Of a stretch of 64,000 nt of DNA, positions 27,100 through 35,805 are shown in pieces. This DNA is from Runella limosa DSM 17973. Its GTDB lineage: Bacteria > Bacteroidota > Bacteroidia > Cytophagales > Spirosomataceae. A model generated the notes under the pieces. That model did not search any database. It worked only from the letters and a program-made list of their open reading frames with translations, and was not told where the DNA came from. A program made the translations under genes and the position numbers. The stretch covers positions 347,680 through 411,679 of the forward strand of contig NZ_KI519421.1 in NCBI RefSeq assembly GCF_000482465.1, written 5' to 3'. The stretch's first letter is position 1. Each line of letters begins with the position of its first letter.

Positions 27100-28515
27100 T
27101 TACCGAAAAATTGCGCTCCTGAGCACCTTATAAAAGGTTTTGAGCATGATTTCTCCGTCGAGCAACAAGCTCCAATTTTCGATGTACCAAATGTCGTAAT
27201 CCACTTTTTGTTGGAGTACGGCAGGGGCTGTCTCCGATGCTGTCTCAACCTCGTTGGTTTCTGCCCAGCCCATCAAACCAGGTTTTACCCGATAGCGAAC
27301 TTTGTAATTTTGGGTGGCCAACTGTAATTGGTAATACTCTGAACGTTTGTGCGCCTGGGGCCCCACCAGCGACATATCGCCGCGTAAAACATTCAACAAA
27401 CGCGGAAATTTATCCAATTTTGTTTGCAAAAGTATGCGTCCAACCCACGTTTTTTGATTTTCAATCTGGGTTCTGAACACCCAAGAGTCAAATTCTTTTC
27501 CTCCTTGGCCAAGCAGTCTCTTTTTGATCCATATCGGCCCGCTTGATTCCAACACAATCGCGAGACTTACCAATGGCATCAGCCACAGACCTACCAAAAG
27601 AAGTACACACGTACTTAAAATAACATCCGCCAAACGCTTTATCAACCAGTAGTAATCGGTATCAAGCAAGGTATTTCGCACCGAAATGAGGGGTTTTCCA
27701 CCCAACAACTCTAACGTAAAACGAGATGACCTAAACTGTAGAAAGCGGGGTGTAAAACGCAACAAAATCCCCTTAGAATCAGCCCATTGGGTGATTTTTT
27801 TAGCAATATCTTCTTCAAAATTCTCTGAGATAACAATCAGTTCATCCAGCAAATGCGACGAATGAGCTTTCTCCAAAAAGCGGATGGTTTGATTTAATTG
27901 AGCAGCACTCGTCACTGAACTGGGCAACGGGGCAACGCCTACCACCTTGTACCTAAATTGGCTATTTTTTTTAACAAAATCAACAAAGCCATTCATTTTC
28001 TCCGAGTCCCCAAGCACCACCAATGTTTTTTGGTAAATGCCTTTGCCATTCCAGTAATGAAATATTTTGCGCACCCCATACATTTTTAAGGTAATCAGCG
28101 TGCCCAACAGCGAAACGTAAATGAGTGAAAAAGTACGAGCGTGGTTGGTATCATTGAGAAAGAACAAAAAAACCGTCAGGATTGCAAACTGGAAAAGCAG
28201 GTTGGGGAGTAGCGCCCACACTTCGTTAATGAAGGTGAGGGTTCGGAAGTCATTATAAAGTGGTGTAAATTTGGAAGCGGCATACCAGCCCACCAAGAGT
28301 CCACCAACCACCAGCAAGTCTCGCCCAATCCAAAAGCGGTGGGAAAGCTGGGTGGCCAGCAAAAACGAAAACATAACAATCAGCAAATCGGCTGACAACT
28401 TCGTGTAATTGTGGCGACTCTCAATCGAATAACTCGGCGCCATCATGGGCAATGAGGTGGTCTGAGTCATAGCGCATTCAAGTTTGATGTGGTGATTCAA
28501 CAAGACATAGTACAA
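27100..28515 (-). CDS. WcaJ-like polyprenyl glycosylphosphotransferase, altered catalytic dyad
   Basis: The 471-residue protein (or 456 from the ATG at 28470) has about four N-terminal membrane helices. A soluble Rossmann-like part follows (TLVVLGDSEKMNGFVDF), then a C-terminal bacterial sugar transferase domain (about 287-471, with LIKRLADVILSTCVLLLVGL). Such enzymes attach the first sugar phosphate to undecaprenyl phosphate. The conserved LDELPQL reads LDKFPRL (D368, K369), so the catalytic Asp-Glu dyad is Asp-Lys. The GPRP motif reads GPQA, and the loop before the dyad is shorter than usual. It may be inactive, or the true initiator may be elsewhere. Confidence 0.8.
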   Translation of the reverse strand: MYYVLLNHHIKLECAMTQTTSLPMMAPSYSIESRHNYTKLSADLLIVMFSFLLATQLSHRFWIGRDLLVVGGLLVGWYAASKFTPLYNDFRTLTFINEVWALLPNLLFQFAILTVFLFFLNDTNHARTFSLIYVSLLGTLITLKMYGVRKIFHYWNGKGIYQKTLVVLGDSEKMNGFVDFVKKNSQFRYKVVGVAPLPSSVTSAAQLNQTIRFLEKAHSSHLLDELIVISENFEEDIAKKITQWADSKGILLRFTPRFLQFRSSRFTLELLGGKPLISVRNTLLDTDYYWLIKRLADVILSTCVLLLVGLWLMPLVSLAIVLESSGPIWIKKRLLGQGGKEFDSWVFRTQIENQKTWVGRILLQTKLDKFPRLLNVLRGDMSLVGPQAHKRSEYYQLQLATQNYKVRYRVKPGLMGWAETNEVETASETAPAVLQQKVDYDIWYIENWSLLLDGEIMLKTFYKVLRSAIFR

Positions 28516-28656
28516 TTTTTTTAAAAAGCATTAACATTCCTTTAGCAAAGAATTTTCTTTGTCCAACAGAAGGTTTTACCTTAAAAAGTATCGTTATGCC
28601 TTGCAATAATAATTTATTCGTTTTGAAAACCAACCAATACGGTGGTGTTTTTATTG

Positions 28657-28678
28657 AAGAATTTATCAAACGGTAAAA
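28657..28678 (-). promoter_or_regulatory. Shared 22-bp motif, copy upstream of the wcaJ-like gene
   Basis: The 22 bases are identical to 23012-23033. This copy lies about 140 bp before the wcaJ-like start, in the 240-bp gap after the rlmD stop. Similarity to the other copy stops sharply at the edges, which argues for a functional site rather than a duplicated segment. Confidence 0.5.
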
Positions 28679-28755
28679 GAACGAATCTCCCCGCAGTCCA
28701 ATTCTTCAACAAAAACCCCTAAAAAACCGCCTCTATGCACTGGAAAGCGACTTTT

Positions 28756-30168
28756 CTATTTTTTCTCTAACAATACCACATTTTCTACGTGATGCGTGTG
28801 CGGAAACATATCCACTGGGCGCACTTTGGTGACGGCGTATTTTTCGTCGAGCCACGCCAAATCGCGGGCTTGGGTCGCCGAATTACAGCTTACATAGACA
28901 ATCTTGGTCGGCTCCATGCGCAAAAGGGTACGCACTACAGGCTCGTCCATACCCGCGCGCGGTGGATCGGTAATGACGACATCGGGATGTCCGTTTTCTT
29001 GAATAAATTCCTCGTTCAAGACATTCTTCATGTCGCCTGCGTAAAAGCGCGCGTTCGTGATGCCGTTGATTTGGGCGTTGACCTGGGCGTCTTCAATGGC
29101 CTCCGCCACGTACTCTACTCCCACGACGGACTTTGCTTGGTGCGCCACAAAGTTGGCAATGGTGCCCGTTCCAGTATATAAGTCATAGACGTGTTCGTTG
29201 CCCGTCAAACCCGCAAACTCGCGCGCCACTTTGTAAAGTTCGTATGCTTGGTCGGAGTTGGTTTGATAAAACGATTTTGGCCCCACGCGAAATGTCAGGT
29301 TTTCCATTCGCTCTTCGATGTAGGGTTTACCCGCGTACAAAATGGCCGTTTGGTCGTAATACGAATCGTTTCCTTTGGTATTGATAATGTATTGTAAAGA
29401 CGTGATTTCGGGAAAACGGTCTTTCAAAAACTCCATCGTTGCGTCTATGTCCTCTTGATTAGGCTCGGCAAATTGCACAATCACCATGACATCTCCCGTA
29501 TTGGCCGTGCGCAGAATCACATTCCGCATAAAACCAACGTTGTTTTTTTGGTCGTAAAACCGAAATCCTTTTGATTTAGAAAATGCTTTGAGTTCGTTAC
29601 GAATTAAGTTGGAAGGGTCGGGCTGGAGGTAACATTTTTCGATGTCCAAAATTCGATCAAAACGTTTTGGTATATGAAAGCCCAAAGCGTCGCGGTCGAG
29701 CTCGGTGCCATCCCCCATTTCTTCAAAAGTAAACCAACGGAAGTTTGAAAATGTAAACTCCAGTTTATTGCGGTAAAACGTCGTTTCTTTGGAGGGAACA
29801 ATGGGGTCAATGGTTGGCAACGCTACTTTGGCAATTCGGTGCAAATGATCACTTACTTGCTGCCACTTAAATTGAAGTTGTTCTGCATACTGAATGTGCT
29901 GCCATTTGCAGCCACCACAGGTACCAAAATAACTACAAAACGGCGTAGCCCTTTTTTCTGACCACGAATGGGTGTGCAGCACCCGCGCTTCGTAAAATTT
30001 CTTTTTCTTGAAAGCCAAGATTTCAACGTCCACCACATCGCCTGGGGCCGCGTTTCCTTCGATAAATACCACCGCGCCCTCGTGCTTGGCGATGCACTTT
30101 CCCTCAGCAGCAAAATCCTCAATGAGTAGATTTTCTACAACTTGTCTATTTTTTTTGTAATTTTTCAT
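28756..30168 (-). CDS. rlmD: 23S rRNA (uracil(1939)-C(5))-methyltransferase
   Basis: The 470-residue protein has an N-terminal TRAM domain (about 1-65) and an iron-sulfur cluster motif with Cys78, Cys84, Cys87 (PFCSYFGTCGGCKW) and a later Cys in DIEKCYLQP. The SAM-dependent methyltransferase domain shows YDLYTGTGTIANFVA, VITDPPRAGM and the catalytic Cys in IVYVSCNSATQARDL. It methylates U1939 of 23S rRNA. It is a single gene and marks the end of the polysaccharide region. Confidence 0.92.
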   Translation of the reverse strand: MKNYKKNRQVVENLLIEDFAAEGKCIAKHEGAVVFIEGNAAPGDVVDVEILAFKKKKFYEARVLHTHSWSEKRATPFCSYFGTCGGCKWQHIQYAEQLQFKWQQVSDHLHRIAKVALPTIDPIVPSKETTFYRNKLEFTFSNFRWFTFEEMGDGTELDRDALGFHIPKRFDRILDIEKCYLQPDPSNLIRNELKAFSKSKGFRFYDQKNNVGFMRNVILRTANTGDVMVIVQFAEPNQEDIDATMEFLKDRFPEITSLQYIINTKGNDSYYDQTAILYAGKPYIEERMENLTFRVGPKSFYQTNSDQAYELYKVAREFAGLTGNEHVYDLYTGTGTIANFVAHQAKSVVGVEYVAEAIEDAQVNAQINGITNARFYAGDMKNVLNEEFIQENGHPDVVITDPPRAGMDEPVVRTLLRMEPTKIVYVSCNSATQARDLAWLDEKYAVTKVRPVDMFPHTHHVENVVLLEKK

Positions 30169-30245
30169 CGTATTGTTTAAGCAACGCCAAAGAACATTCT
30201 TGCGTAATTACTTATCAGTTTGAATATCCGATTTATACACCGCGA

Positions 30246-30253
30246 CAAAAGTA
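30246..30253 (-). promoter_or_regulatory. Putative -7 box of rlmD
   Basis: The minus strand reads TACTTTTG, a match to TAnnTTTG, about 78 bp before the rlmD ATG. A TTTG about 24 bp further upstream is slightly too far for the usual spacing, so the call is tentative. Confidence 0.4.
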
Positions 30254-30280
30254 CAACGAGAAGTTTAGCCCTAAAACCAA

Positions 30281-32515
30281 ATGAAAAAAATTCTACTTCG
30301 CACATTGTGGATTTTGATGTTTGTGCCAAGCCTCTCGTGGGCGTCGCACATAGTGGGAGGCGAAATTGAGTTCTACCCAACCAACCAATCAGCCAGCCGT
30401 TTTTACGTTGGGCTAAATTTTTATTTTGACCAAGCAAATGGTCGTCCCGCCGCAGAGACTCAAACAGTTACGCTTTATTTCTTCCGCAAATCTGACAACG
30501 CCTCCATGGGTAGTATTGAACTTCCTCAAACAACCCGTAAGCTCATTAGCTATACTAATCCAACTTGTGGCGCGTTGAACGCCGATTTACGCACGTTATT
30601 TATTAGGTACTCCAGCGAAATTATTATCAATACCCAAAACTTCAATGACCCGCGCGGTTATTACATCGTCTGGGAACGCTGCTGCCGAAATAGCATCATT
30701 ACCAACATTCTCAATCCAGCAAGTACAGGCGAAACTTTTTATACCGAATTTCCTGCTTTGGTACAAAACAACCAACCTTATACCAATTCTACCCCAAAAT
30801 TTGGCGAATTGAAAGGCGACTATATTTGTCTCAATCGCCCTTTTACCTTCGATTTTAGCGGTAAAGATGCCGACGGCGATAGCTTGGTCTATTCACTGAC
30901 GCGTCCTTGGGCAGGTTATGCCAATACCAGCAACCCCGAACCCGTTGCGCGTGGAAGCAGTACTTATCCACAGGTTATTTGGGCATCGGGTATCAGCGAC
31001 CAAAACATGATTCCTGGCCCCGTGCCGTTGCGAATCAATCGGCAAACGGGCATCCTGAACGTAACCGCCGACAAAGCAGGGCTTTATGTTTTTGCGGTGT
31101 TGGTTGAAGAATACCGAAAAGGCGTCAAAATTGGGGCTGTTAGGCGAGAATTTCAGTTTAAAGTGGTGGATTGTCCCCAAAATTTTGCACCAACGGCTCT
31201 CTACCGAGAAACAGGTAAAACCGCTTTCTATAAAGAAGGCGAAACGCTCACTATCAAGCGCGACCAGTCGAAATGTTTGGACATATTAATCACCGACCGC
31301 GACCCTAATCAGCGCCTGACGCTGCGTACGATTGGTATTAATTTTGACGACGCCAGCGTGTCAGCCAATCCGCTTACTTACGTCACCAAGTCGGCAACTG
31401 ATACTTTGAAAGCGCAAATTTGCTTTGAAAAATGCGTCGAAAGCCGCAATAACCAACCCGTTATTGTTGAAGTCATCGTGGCCGACGACGGCTGTCCCCA
31501 ACCGCTGCTTGACACGTTGCGCATCCGAGTTTTTATTGAAGGTGCCCTCAACAATAACCCTGACGTGGTGACTAACTTAACCAATAATCGGGCGGCCATT
31601 GCCCAAGGAACAACCCTCAATTTTAATGTAATAGGCAGCGATAAAGACAACGATGAACTGGTGCTGGAAGCACGAGGGCGGGGTTTTCAACTCAATCAGG
31701 TGGGTATGACTTTCAACAACGCCACGGGAAAAGGCACTGTAACACAACCTTTTACGTGGATTCCTCCTTGCAACGCCGTCGGGCAAGAGTACATTGTTGA
31801 TTTTATCGTCACCGACGTGGCCTGCAATCGCCAAGTGAAGGATACAGTCACGGTTCGGCTGCAAGCCTCTCCCCTACCCAACAATAAGCCCAAGGTATCG
31901 ACAAGTCTTACCTCTACAGCTATTATTGACGTTCCTTTGCCCGCCGCCGACGGGAGTGGTTCGGTGGTTTTTGACGTTTATTCCGACGATGCCGACAAAA
32001 CCGACCAATTGCGTTTGTATGCCCAAGGACAAGGCTTTAACCTATCGCAATACCAAATGAAGTTTGATGAAAAAACGGGAAATCCTCGCCTTACTTCTCG
32101 TTTTGAATGGAAGCCCAACTGTGCCGACTACGCCGCAATGGCAGGAAAAGAAATGGTGGTGCATTTTATCACCCAAGACAATAGCTGCGGTACCAACAAA
32201 AACGACACCCTCGCCGTAAGAATGCGCTTAGGCAATTTACCGACGGCTACCAATGTTGAGCAAAATACCCCGAATGTCATCACGCCCAACGGCGACGGCA
32301 AAAACGATTGCTTTTTTGTTGAGGGTATTTCGAGTGTAGCTTGTGGTCCTCAGTTTGAGAAAATAGAAATTTTTAATCGTTGGGGAAAATTGGTTTATAG
32401 TTCTATTGACACAAAGTTTAAGTGGTGTGCTGACGGAGTACCATCTGGTCAATATTACTATGGTTTAAAATTCACCAATCAAACCATTAAAGGAACTTTA
32501 GCGGTTATAAAATAG
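30281..32515 (+). CDS. Large secreted protein with type B T9SS (gliding-motility) C-terminal domain
   Basis: The 744-residue protein has a signal peptide (about 1-21, ending SLSWA) followed by SHIVGGEIEFYPT. Repeated Ig-like or cadherin-like modules follow, visible as TNNRAAIAQGTTLNFNV, IGSDKDNDELVLEARGRGF and a parallel VYSDDADKTDQLRLYAQGQGF. The last 90 residues contain NVITPNGDGKNDCFFVEG, IEIFNRWGKLVY and GVPSGQYYYGLKF, the gliding motility-associated C-terminal domain. This domain directs export and surface attachment by the type IX secretion system. Function beyond adhesion-like display is unknown. Confidence 0.85.
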   Translation: MKKILLRTLWILMFVPSLSWASHIVGGEIEFYPTNQSASRFYVGLNFYFDQANGRPAAETQTVTLYFFRKSDNASMGSIELPQTTRKLISYTNPTCGALNADLRTLFIRYSSEIIINTQNFNDPRGYYIVWERCCRNSIITNILNPASTGETFYTEFPALVQNNQPYTNSTPKFGELKGDYICLNRPFTFDFSGKDADGDSLVYSLTRPWAGYANTSNPEPVARGSSTYPQVIWASGISDQNMIPGPVPLRINRQTGILNVTADKAGLYVFAVLVEEYRKGVKIGAVRREFQFKVVDCPQNFAPTALYRETGKTAFYKEGETLTIKRDQSKCLDILITDRDPNQRLTLRTIGINFDDASVSANPLTYVTKSATDTLKAQICFEKCVESRNNQPVIVEVIVADDGCPQPLLDTLRIRVFIEGALNNNPDVVTNLTNNRAAIAQGTTLNFNVIGSDKDNDELVLEARGRGFQLNQVGMTFNNATGKGTVTQPFTWIPPCNAVGQEYIVDFIVTDVACNRQVKDTVTVRLQASPLPNNKPKVSTSLTSTAIIDVPLPAADGSGSVVFDVYSDDADKTDQLRLYAQGQGFNLSQYQMKFDEKTGNPRLTSRFEWKPNCADYAAMAGKEMVVHFITQDNSCGTNKNDTLAVRMRLGNLPTATNVEQNTPNVITPNGDGKNDCFFVEGISSVACGPQFEKIEIFNRWGKLVYSSIDTKFKWCADGVPSGQYYYGLKFTNQTIKGTLAVIK

Positions 32516-32516
32516 A

Positions 32517-32551
32517 TAGACTTTCCAAGTTTTATAAACTTGGAAAGTCTA
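32517..32551. terminator. Strong hairpin, probable bidirectional terminator
   Basis: A perfect 16-bp stem (TAGACTTTCCAAGTTT, 32517-32532, with its complement at 32536-32551) encloses a 3-base loop. It lies between the stop of the T9SS protein gene and the convergent stop of the hydrolase gene. The T-run is poor, but the position fits termination from both sides. Confidence 0.7.
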
Positions 32552-32563
32552 AACCACATTTTG

Positions 32564-33421
32564 TTAATATCTCCCTCTAAACACATTAATCAGTTTATCG
32601 GCCAACAGTTCTGCTGAAAAGTCGTGGGTTTGTTCGGGGTAAAAATAAACTTGATGGTTGATGCCGTAAAGCGTCAGTTTTGCTTCGGTCAATACCCGTT
32701 GCTCAGGCGTGATGATGTTATCCTGTCCACCGTAAAAAAGGATGGTTCTAGGTGCGGAGGGTGTCATCGTATTTAAGGGACTTGCTTGCAAAAAATCAAG
32801 CGGCGCTTCTTCGTACGATTTTCCAATGAGCTGCACAATTGATTTTTCTAAACCTGCTTCACGGAGTGCTTTGGAAGTCAGGTCGGTGGGTGCTACAATG
32901 CCCACTACCGCCCGTACGCCATCCGTGGGATGTGTGTAACTGTACTGCATCGCCAAGTGCCCTCCCGCACTCACTCCTCCGATGACAAAAGCCCCCTCGT
33001 TTAGGTGATAAGTTACCGCCTTTTGCTTCAAAAAAGCCACTAATTGTTGAATATCTTCGATTTGTTGCCCAATTCTTACCCCTGTTTTGCTGGTTACGCG
33101 GTAGTTGGCATTGACAATGGTCAAGTTTTTTTGTGCTTTTTTTAGTTGTTCTACACTGGGAGTCAAAAACGATTTATCACCACCCGACCAAGACCCTCCG
33201 TGCAATAAAATCAACACTTCAGAGGGTTTTCCCGAAACAGTTTCGGGGTAGTGAATATCAAAACGTTGCAGTGGATCAGTACCATACGACTGGTCGTAAA
33301 GGTCTTTGTAAGAAGCAATTTGTTCATCAATAAAAGGGGTTAGCGTTTCGCTTTGGCAGCCAAGCAAGGCCATTGCCACCAGATAAAAAGCCAATAAGAC
33401 ACGGCTAAGTTTCCAAATCAT
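32564..33421 (-). CDS. Alpha/beta hydrolase (esterase-like) lipoprotein
   Basis: From the ATG at 33421 the protein (285 residues) begins with a classical lipoprotein signal ending AMALLGC; earlier starts at 33439 and 33490 are possible. The catalytic frame is that of the carbohydrate-esterase/BD-FAE type. The oxyanion loop is HGGSWSGGD, the nucleophile Ser is in GGVSAGGH, the acid is in YGGQDNII and the His in EQTHDF near the end. It probably deacylates an ester in the periplasm or at the outer membrane. It is a single gene between a terminator and the SDR promoter. Confidence 0.8.
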   Translation of the reverse strand: MIWKLSRVLLAFYLVAMALLGCQSETLTPFIDEQIASYKDLYDQSYGTDPLQRFDIHYPETVSGKPSEVLILLHGGSWSGGDKSFLTPSVEQLKKAQKNLTIVNANYRVTSKTGVRIGQQIEDIQQLVAFLKQKAVTYHLNEGAFVIGGVSAGGHLAMQYSYTHPTDGVRAVVGIVAPTDLTSKALREAGLEKSIVQLIGKSYEEAPLDFLQASPLNTMTPSAPRTILFYGGQDNIITPEQRVLTEAKLTLYGINHQVYFYPEQTHDFSAELLADKLINVFRGRY

Positions 33422-33589
33422 TTTTAAACAAGTAATCATACGTTCAGTCTGTACGGCTTGCGCCATTGGGTTGGGGTGTGCTACGTTCAATATATATACG
33501 GGTTAAACGAAAAGAAAGATTAAATCAGTGTTTTGCGGGCTTTCTTTAAAATTGCTCCTGAAATATAGGTCTTTTCGGCAAAATCACGG

Positions 33590-33597
33590 TATTTTTG
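33590..33597 (+). promoter_or_regulatory. Putative -7 promoter box of the SDR gene
   Basis: TATTTTTG matches TAnnTTTG 45 bp before the SDR start. No perfect TTTG is found at the -33 position (a TTTC-like stretch is near 33571-33575). Confidence 0.4.
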
Positions 33598-33641
33598 CCC
33601 ACTTGATGACTTACTTTTTATAAAGCCGCATTTCAATATTC

Positions 33642-34415
33642 ATGTTCACACTCACAAATAAAGTAGCCCTCGTAACTGGCGGAGCCAGTGGTATCGGACT
33701 AGCAATCAGCCAGTTGTTTGCGCAACAAGGCGCTTATGTTCACATTCTTGAGCTCAATCAAGCCCAAGCCCAAACCGTTGCCGACGAATTGGTTCAACAG
33801 GGTTTTCAGGCAGAAGCACACGCGGTAGATGTCTCAAAACAAGCAGATGTAGTCGAAACGATTCAAGCCATTATCCAAAAACATCCCATTGATATTTTGG
33901 TCAACAACGCGGGGGTGGCGCACGTTGGGAAAGCCCATACAACCAGCGAAAGTGATTTTGAACGGGTGATGAACGTCAACGTCAAAGGGATGTATAATTG
34001 TCTCTTTACGGTTATTCCTCATTTTCAAAGCAAAGGTGGTGGCGTCATTTTAAACACTGCTTCCATTGCAGGTACCGTTGGTATTCCTGATCGGTTTGCG
34101 TATTCGACCAGCAAAGGTGCGGTGATTGCGATGACGCTTTCGGTGGCCAAAGATTATTTGCATGACAATATTCGCTGCAATTGTCTCTCCCCTGCCCGCG
34201 TTCATACGCCGTTTGTGGATGGTTTTATTGCCAAAAATTACCCTGGCAAAGAAGCTGAAATGTTTGAGAAATTATCAAAATCTCAGCCGATTGGACGCAT
34301 GGCAAAACCGTCCGAAATTGCCAGTCTCGCGCTTTATCTTTGCTCAGACGAAGCTGGTTTTATTACTGGTTGTGATTATTTGATTGATGGTGGTTTTGTA
34401 AAACTTAACAACTAA
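33642..34415 (+). CDS. SDR family oxidoreductase
   Basis: The 257-residue classical short-chain dehydrogenase has TGGASGIG (12-19), NNAG (88-91), Ser141 and the active-site YSTSK (Tyr154, Lys158). After the catalytic Lys, CLSPARVHTPFVDGFI resembles dehydrogenases acting on L-fucose or 2-keto-3-deoxy-L-fuconate. That substrate is only a suggestion, as no sugar-catabolic genes lie next to it. It is followed 10 bp later by the SH3-type membrane protein gene on the same strand. Confidence 0.85.
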   Translation: MFTLTNKVALVTGGASGIGLAISQLFAQQGAYVHILELNQAQAQTVADELVQQGFQAEAHAVDVSKQADVVETIQAIIQKHPIDILVNNAGVAHVGKAHTTSESDFERVMNVNVKGMYNCLFTVIPHFQSKGGGVILNTASIAGTVGIPDRFAYSTSKGAVIAMTLSVAKDYLHDNIRCNCLSPARVHTPFVDGFIAKNYPGKEAEMFEKLSKSQPIGRMAKPSEIASLALYLCSDEAGFITGCDYLIDGGFVKLNN

Positions 34416-34425
34416 TAATTAGGTC

Positions 34426-35184
34426 TTGAATTTTTCTAAAAATATCGAATTTTCGGCTAAAACGTTCATCAAAATATTGACGGCGATAGGGTGTATTTGT
34501 GCCTTGTCGGCGCAGGCCCAGACCGTCAATTTACGTAAAGTTGATTCGTTGTTTTTGAATGGTAAAATCGAAGAAACGGAGATTTTATACGAACGCTACT
34601 TGTCTAGCTTCAAAAACACAACGCTCGCTCCCCTGCCTATTTATTATAAGTTGGCGTACATCAACGAAAAGCAAAACGACTATGCCCGTGAATTGTATTA
34701 TTTGAGTATGATTTACAACCGCCAACCAAGGCAAGCCGTTTTGAATAAAATTACGGAAACAGCAGCTAATTACAATTTATCGGGTTACGAAGTTGATGAC
34801 TTTAGTTTCATTTTTCTATTTTTTAGGAAATACTCCCTTTACTTTACGTTGTTTTTGTTGATTGTTGGGATATATGCTTTCGTGGTGCTTGTACAGAAAA
34901 AAAGGCACAACGAACTCATACAACGACGCCACACTTGGGTAGTGATTTTGTATCTAAGCACCTTGCTTATATTACTCAACTTGCCTGACTTTTACCAAAT
35001 TGGTATTATTAACAAGGAGACTGCTTTCCTGCGCGAATCTCCCTCCTCGGCAGCACCCGTCAAAAAGGCGATTTCCCGAGGAAATAAAGTCATTGTCCTC
35101 AGTGAAACCGATGAATGGTTACAAATTTGGTGGGACGAACACGCCCTCTATGCCAGAAAGTTAGATGTTTGGGCCATCCAATAA
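34426..35184 (+). CDS. Membrane protein with TPR-like N-terminus and SH3-type C-terminus
   Basis: The 252-residue product starts at TTG (34426): a stop lies two codons upstream and no in-frame ATG precedes the signal peptide (ending ALSAQAQ near residue 32). TPR-like helices (about 40-110), two membrane helices (about 133-155 and 168-187) and a C-terminal bacterial SH3-like segment (ETAFLRESPSSAAPVKKAI and EWLQIWWDEHALYARKLD) follow. The layout resembles BatE-type proteins of Bacteroidota, but the other Bat genes are absent. Function is unknown. It is possibly cotranscribed with the SDR gene. Confidence 0.7.
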   Translation: MNFSKNIEFSAKTFIKILTAIGCICALSAQAQTVNLRKVDSLFLNGKIEETEILYERYLSSFKNTTLAPLPIYYKLAYINEKQNDYARELYYLSMIYNRQPRQAVLNKITETAANYNLSGYEVDDFSFIFLFFRKYSLYFTLFLLIVGIYAFVVLVQKKRHNELIQRRHTWVVILYLSTLLILLNLPDFYQIGIINKETAFLRESPSSAAPVKKAISRGNKVIVLSETDEWLQIWWDEHALYARKLDVWAIQ

Positions 35185-35268
35185 CGGATTTTTTCTCCCT
35201 AAACTATTGGATATTGACACGGAAAACAATATTATTGCATATTCAAACAAAACAAATCAGCAAATTCC

Positions 35269-35742
35269 ATGAAGAAATTGACGCAAGCTCTACCCTTTTT
35301 CATCGCTCTATTGATTGTGGGAGTTATGGTCAGCTGTACTGAAAAAGGTCCACACACTAATCCTGAGGTCAAATTTGAAGCAACGCTGACAGGTGCCAAT
35401 GAAGTACCTCCCGTCACTACCAGTGCCACAGGCCGTATGGAGGGTGTTTACAACAAAGAGACCAAAAAGCTCACTTATACAATCACTTACTCTGGTCTTA
35501 CTGCTACTGCGGGGCACTTCCATAGCGGCAATAGCTGGGAAGCTGGGCCAGTAGTTTATAACTTTGGCAGTACATTAAATTCTCCTATTTCTGGTTCTTG
35601 GGATTTAAACCAACAACAAGAAAATCTGCTCTTTTCAGGATTGCTTTATGCAAACATTCACACAGCAGTAAACAAAGGTGGAGAAATTCGTGGCCAAGTT
35701 AACATGGTAGATTTCAACGCTTGGAAAGCAAGTCGTAAATAA
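35269..35742 (+). CDS. CHRD domain lipoprotein
   Basis: The 157-residue protein has a lipoprotein signal with lipobox VMVSC (Cys23) and then one CHRD domain. This shows FEATLTGANEVPPVTTSATG at its start, LTYTITYSGLTATAGHFH in the middle and NIHTAVNKGGEIRGQV at its end, the conserved His and Gly pattern. CHRD domains occur in secreted proteins; their bacterial function is not established. It probably sits on the periplasmic side of the membrane. A strong terminator follows. Confidence 0.85.
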   Translation: MKKLTQALPFFIALLIVGVMVSCTEKGPHTNPEVKFEATLTGANEVPPVTTSATGRMEGVYNKETKKLTYTITYSGLTATAGHFHSGNSWEAGPVVYNFGSTLNSPISGSWDLNQQQENLLFSGLLYANIHTAVNKGGEIRGQVNMVDFNAWKASRK

Positions 35743-35763
35743 TCGCTTTCTACTTTTTTTATT

Positions 35764-35805
35764 AGACCTTCCAAGTTTAACGTCAACTTGGAAGGTCTTT
35801 TTTTT
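35764..35805. terminator. Intrinsic terminator
   Basis: AGACCTTCCAAGTT (35764-35777) pairs with AACTTGGAAGGTCT (35785-35798) around a 7-base loop, followed by a run of T to 35805. It ends the CHRD gene and also serves the convergent aminotransferase gene. Its stem resembles the terminator at 32517-32551. Confidence 0.85.
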
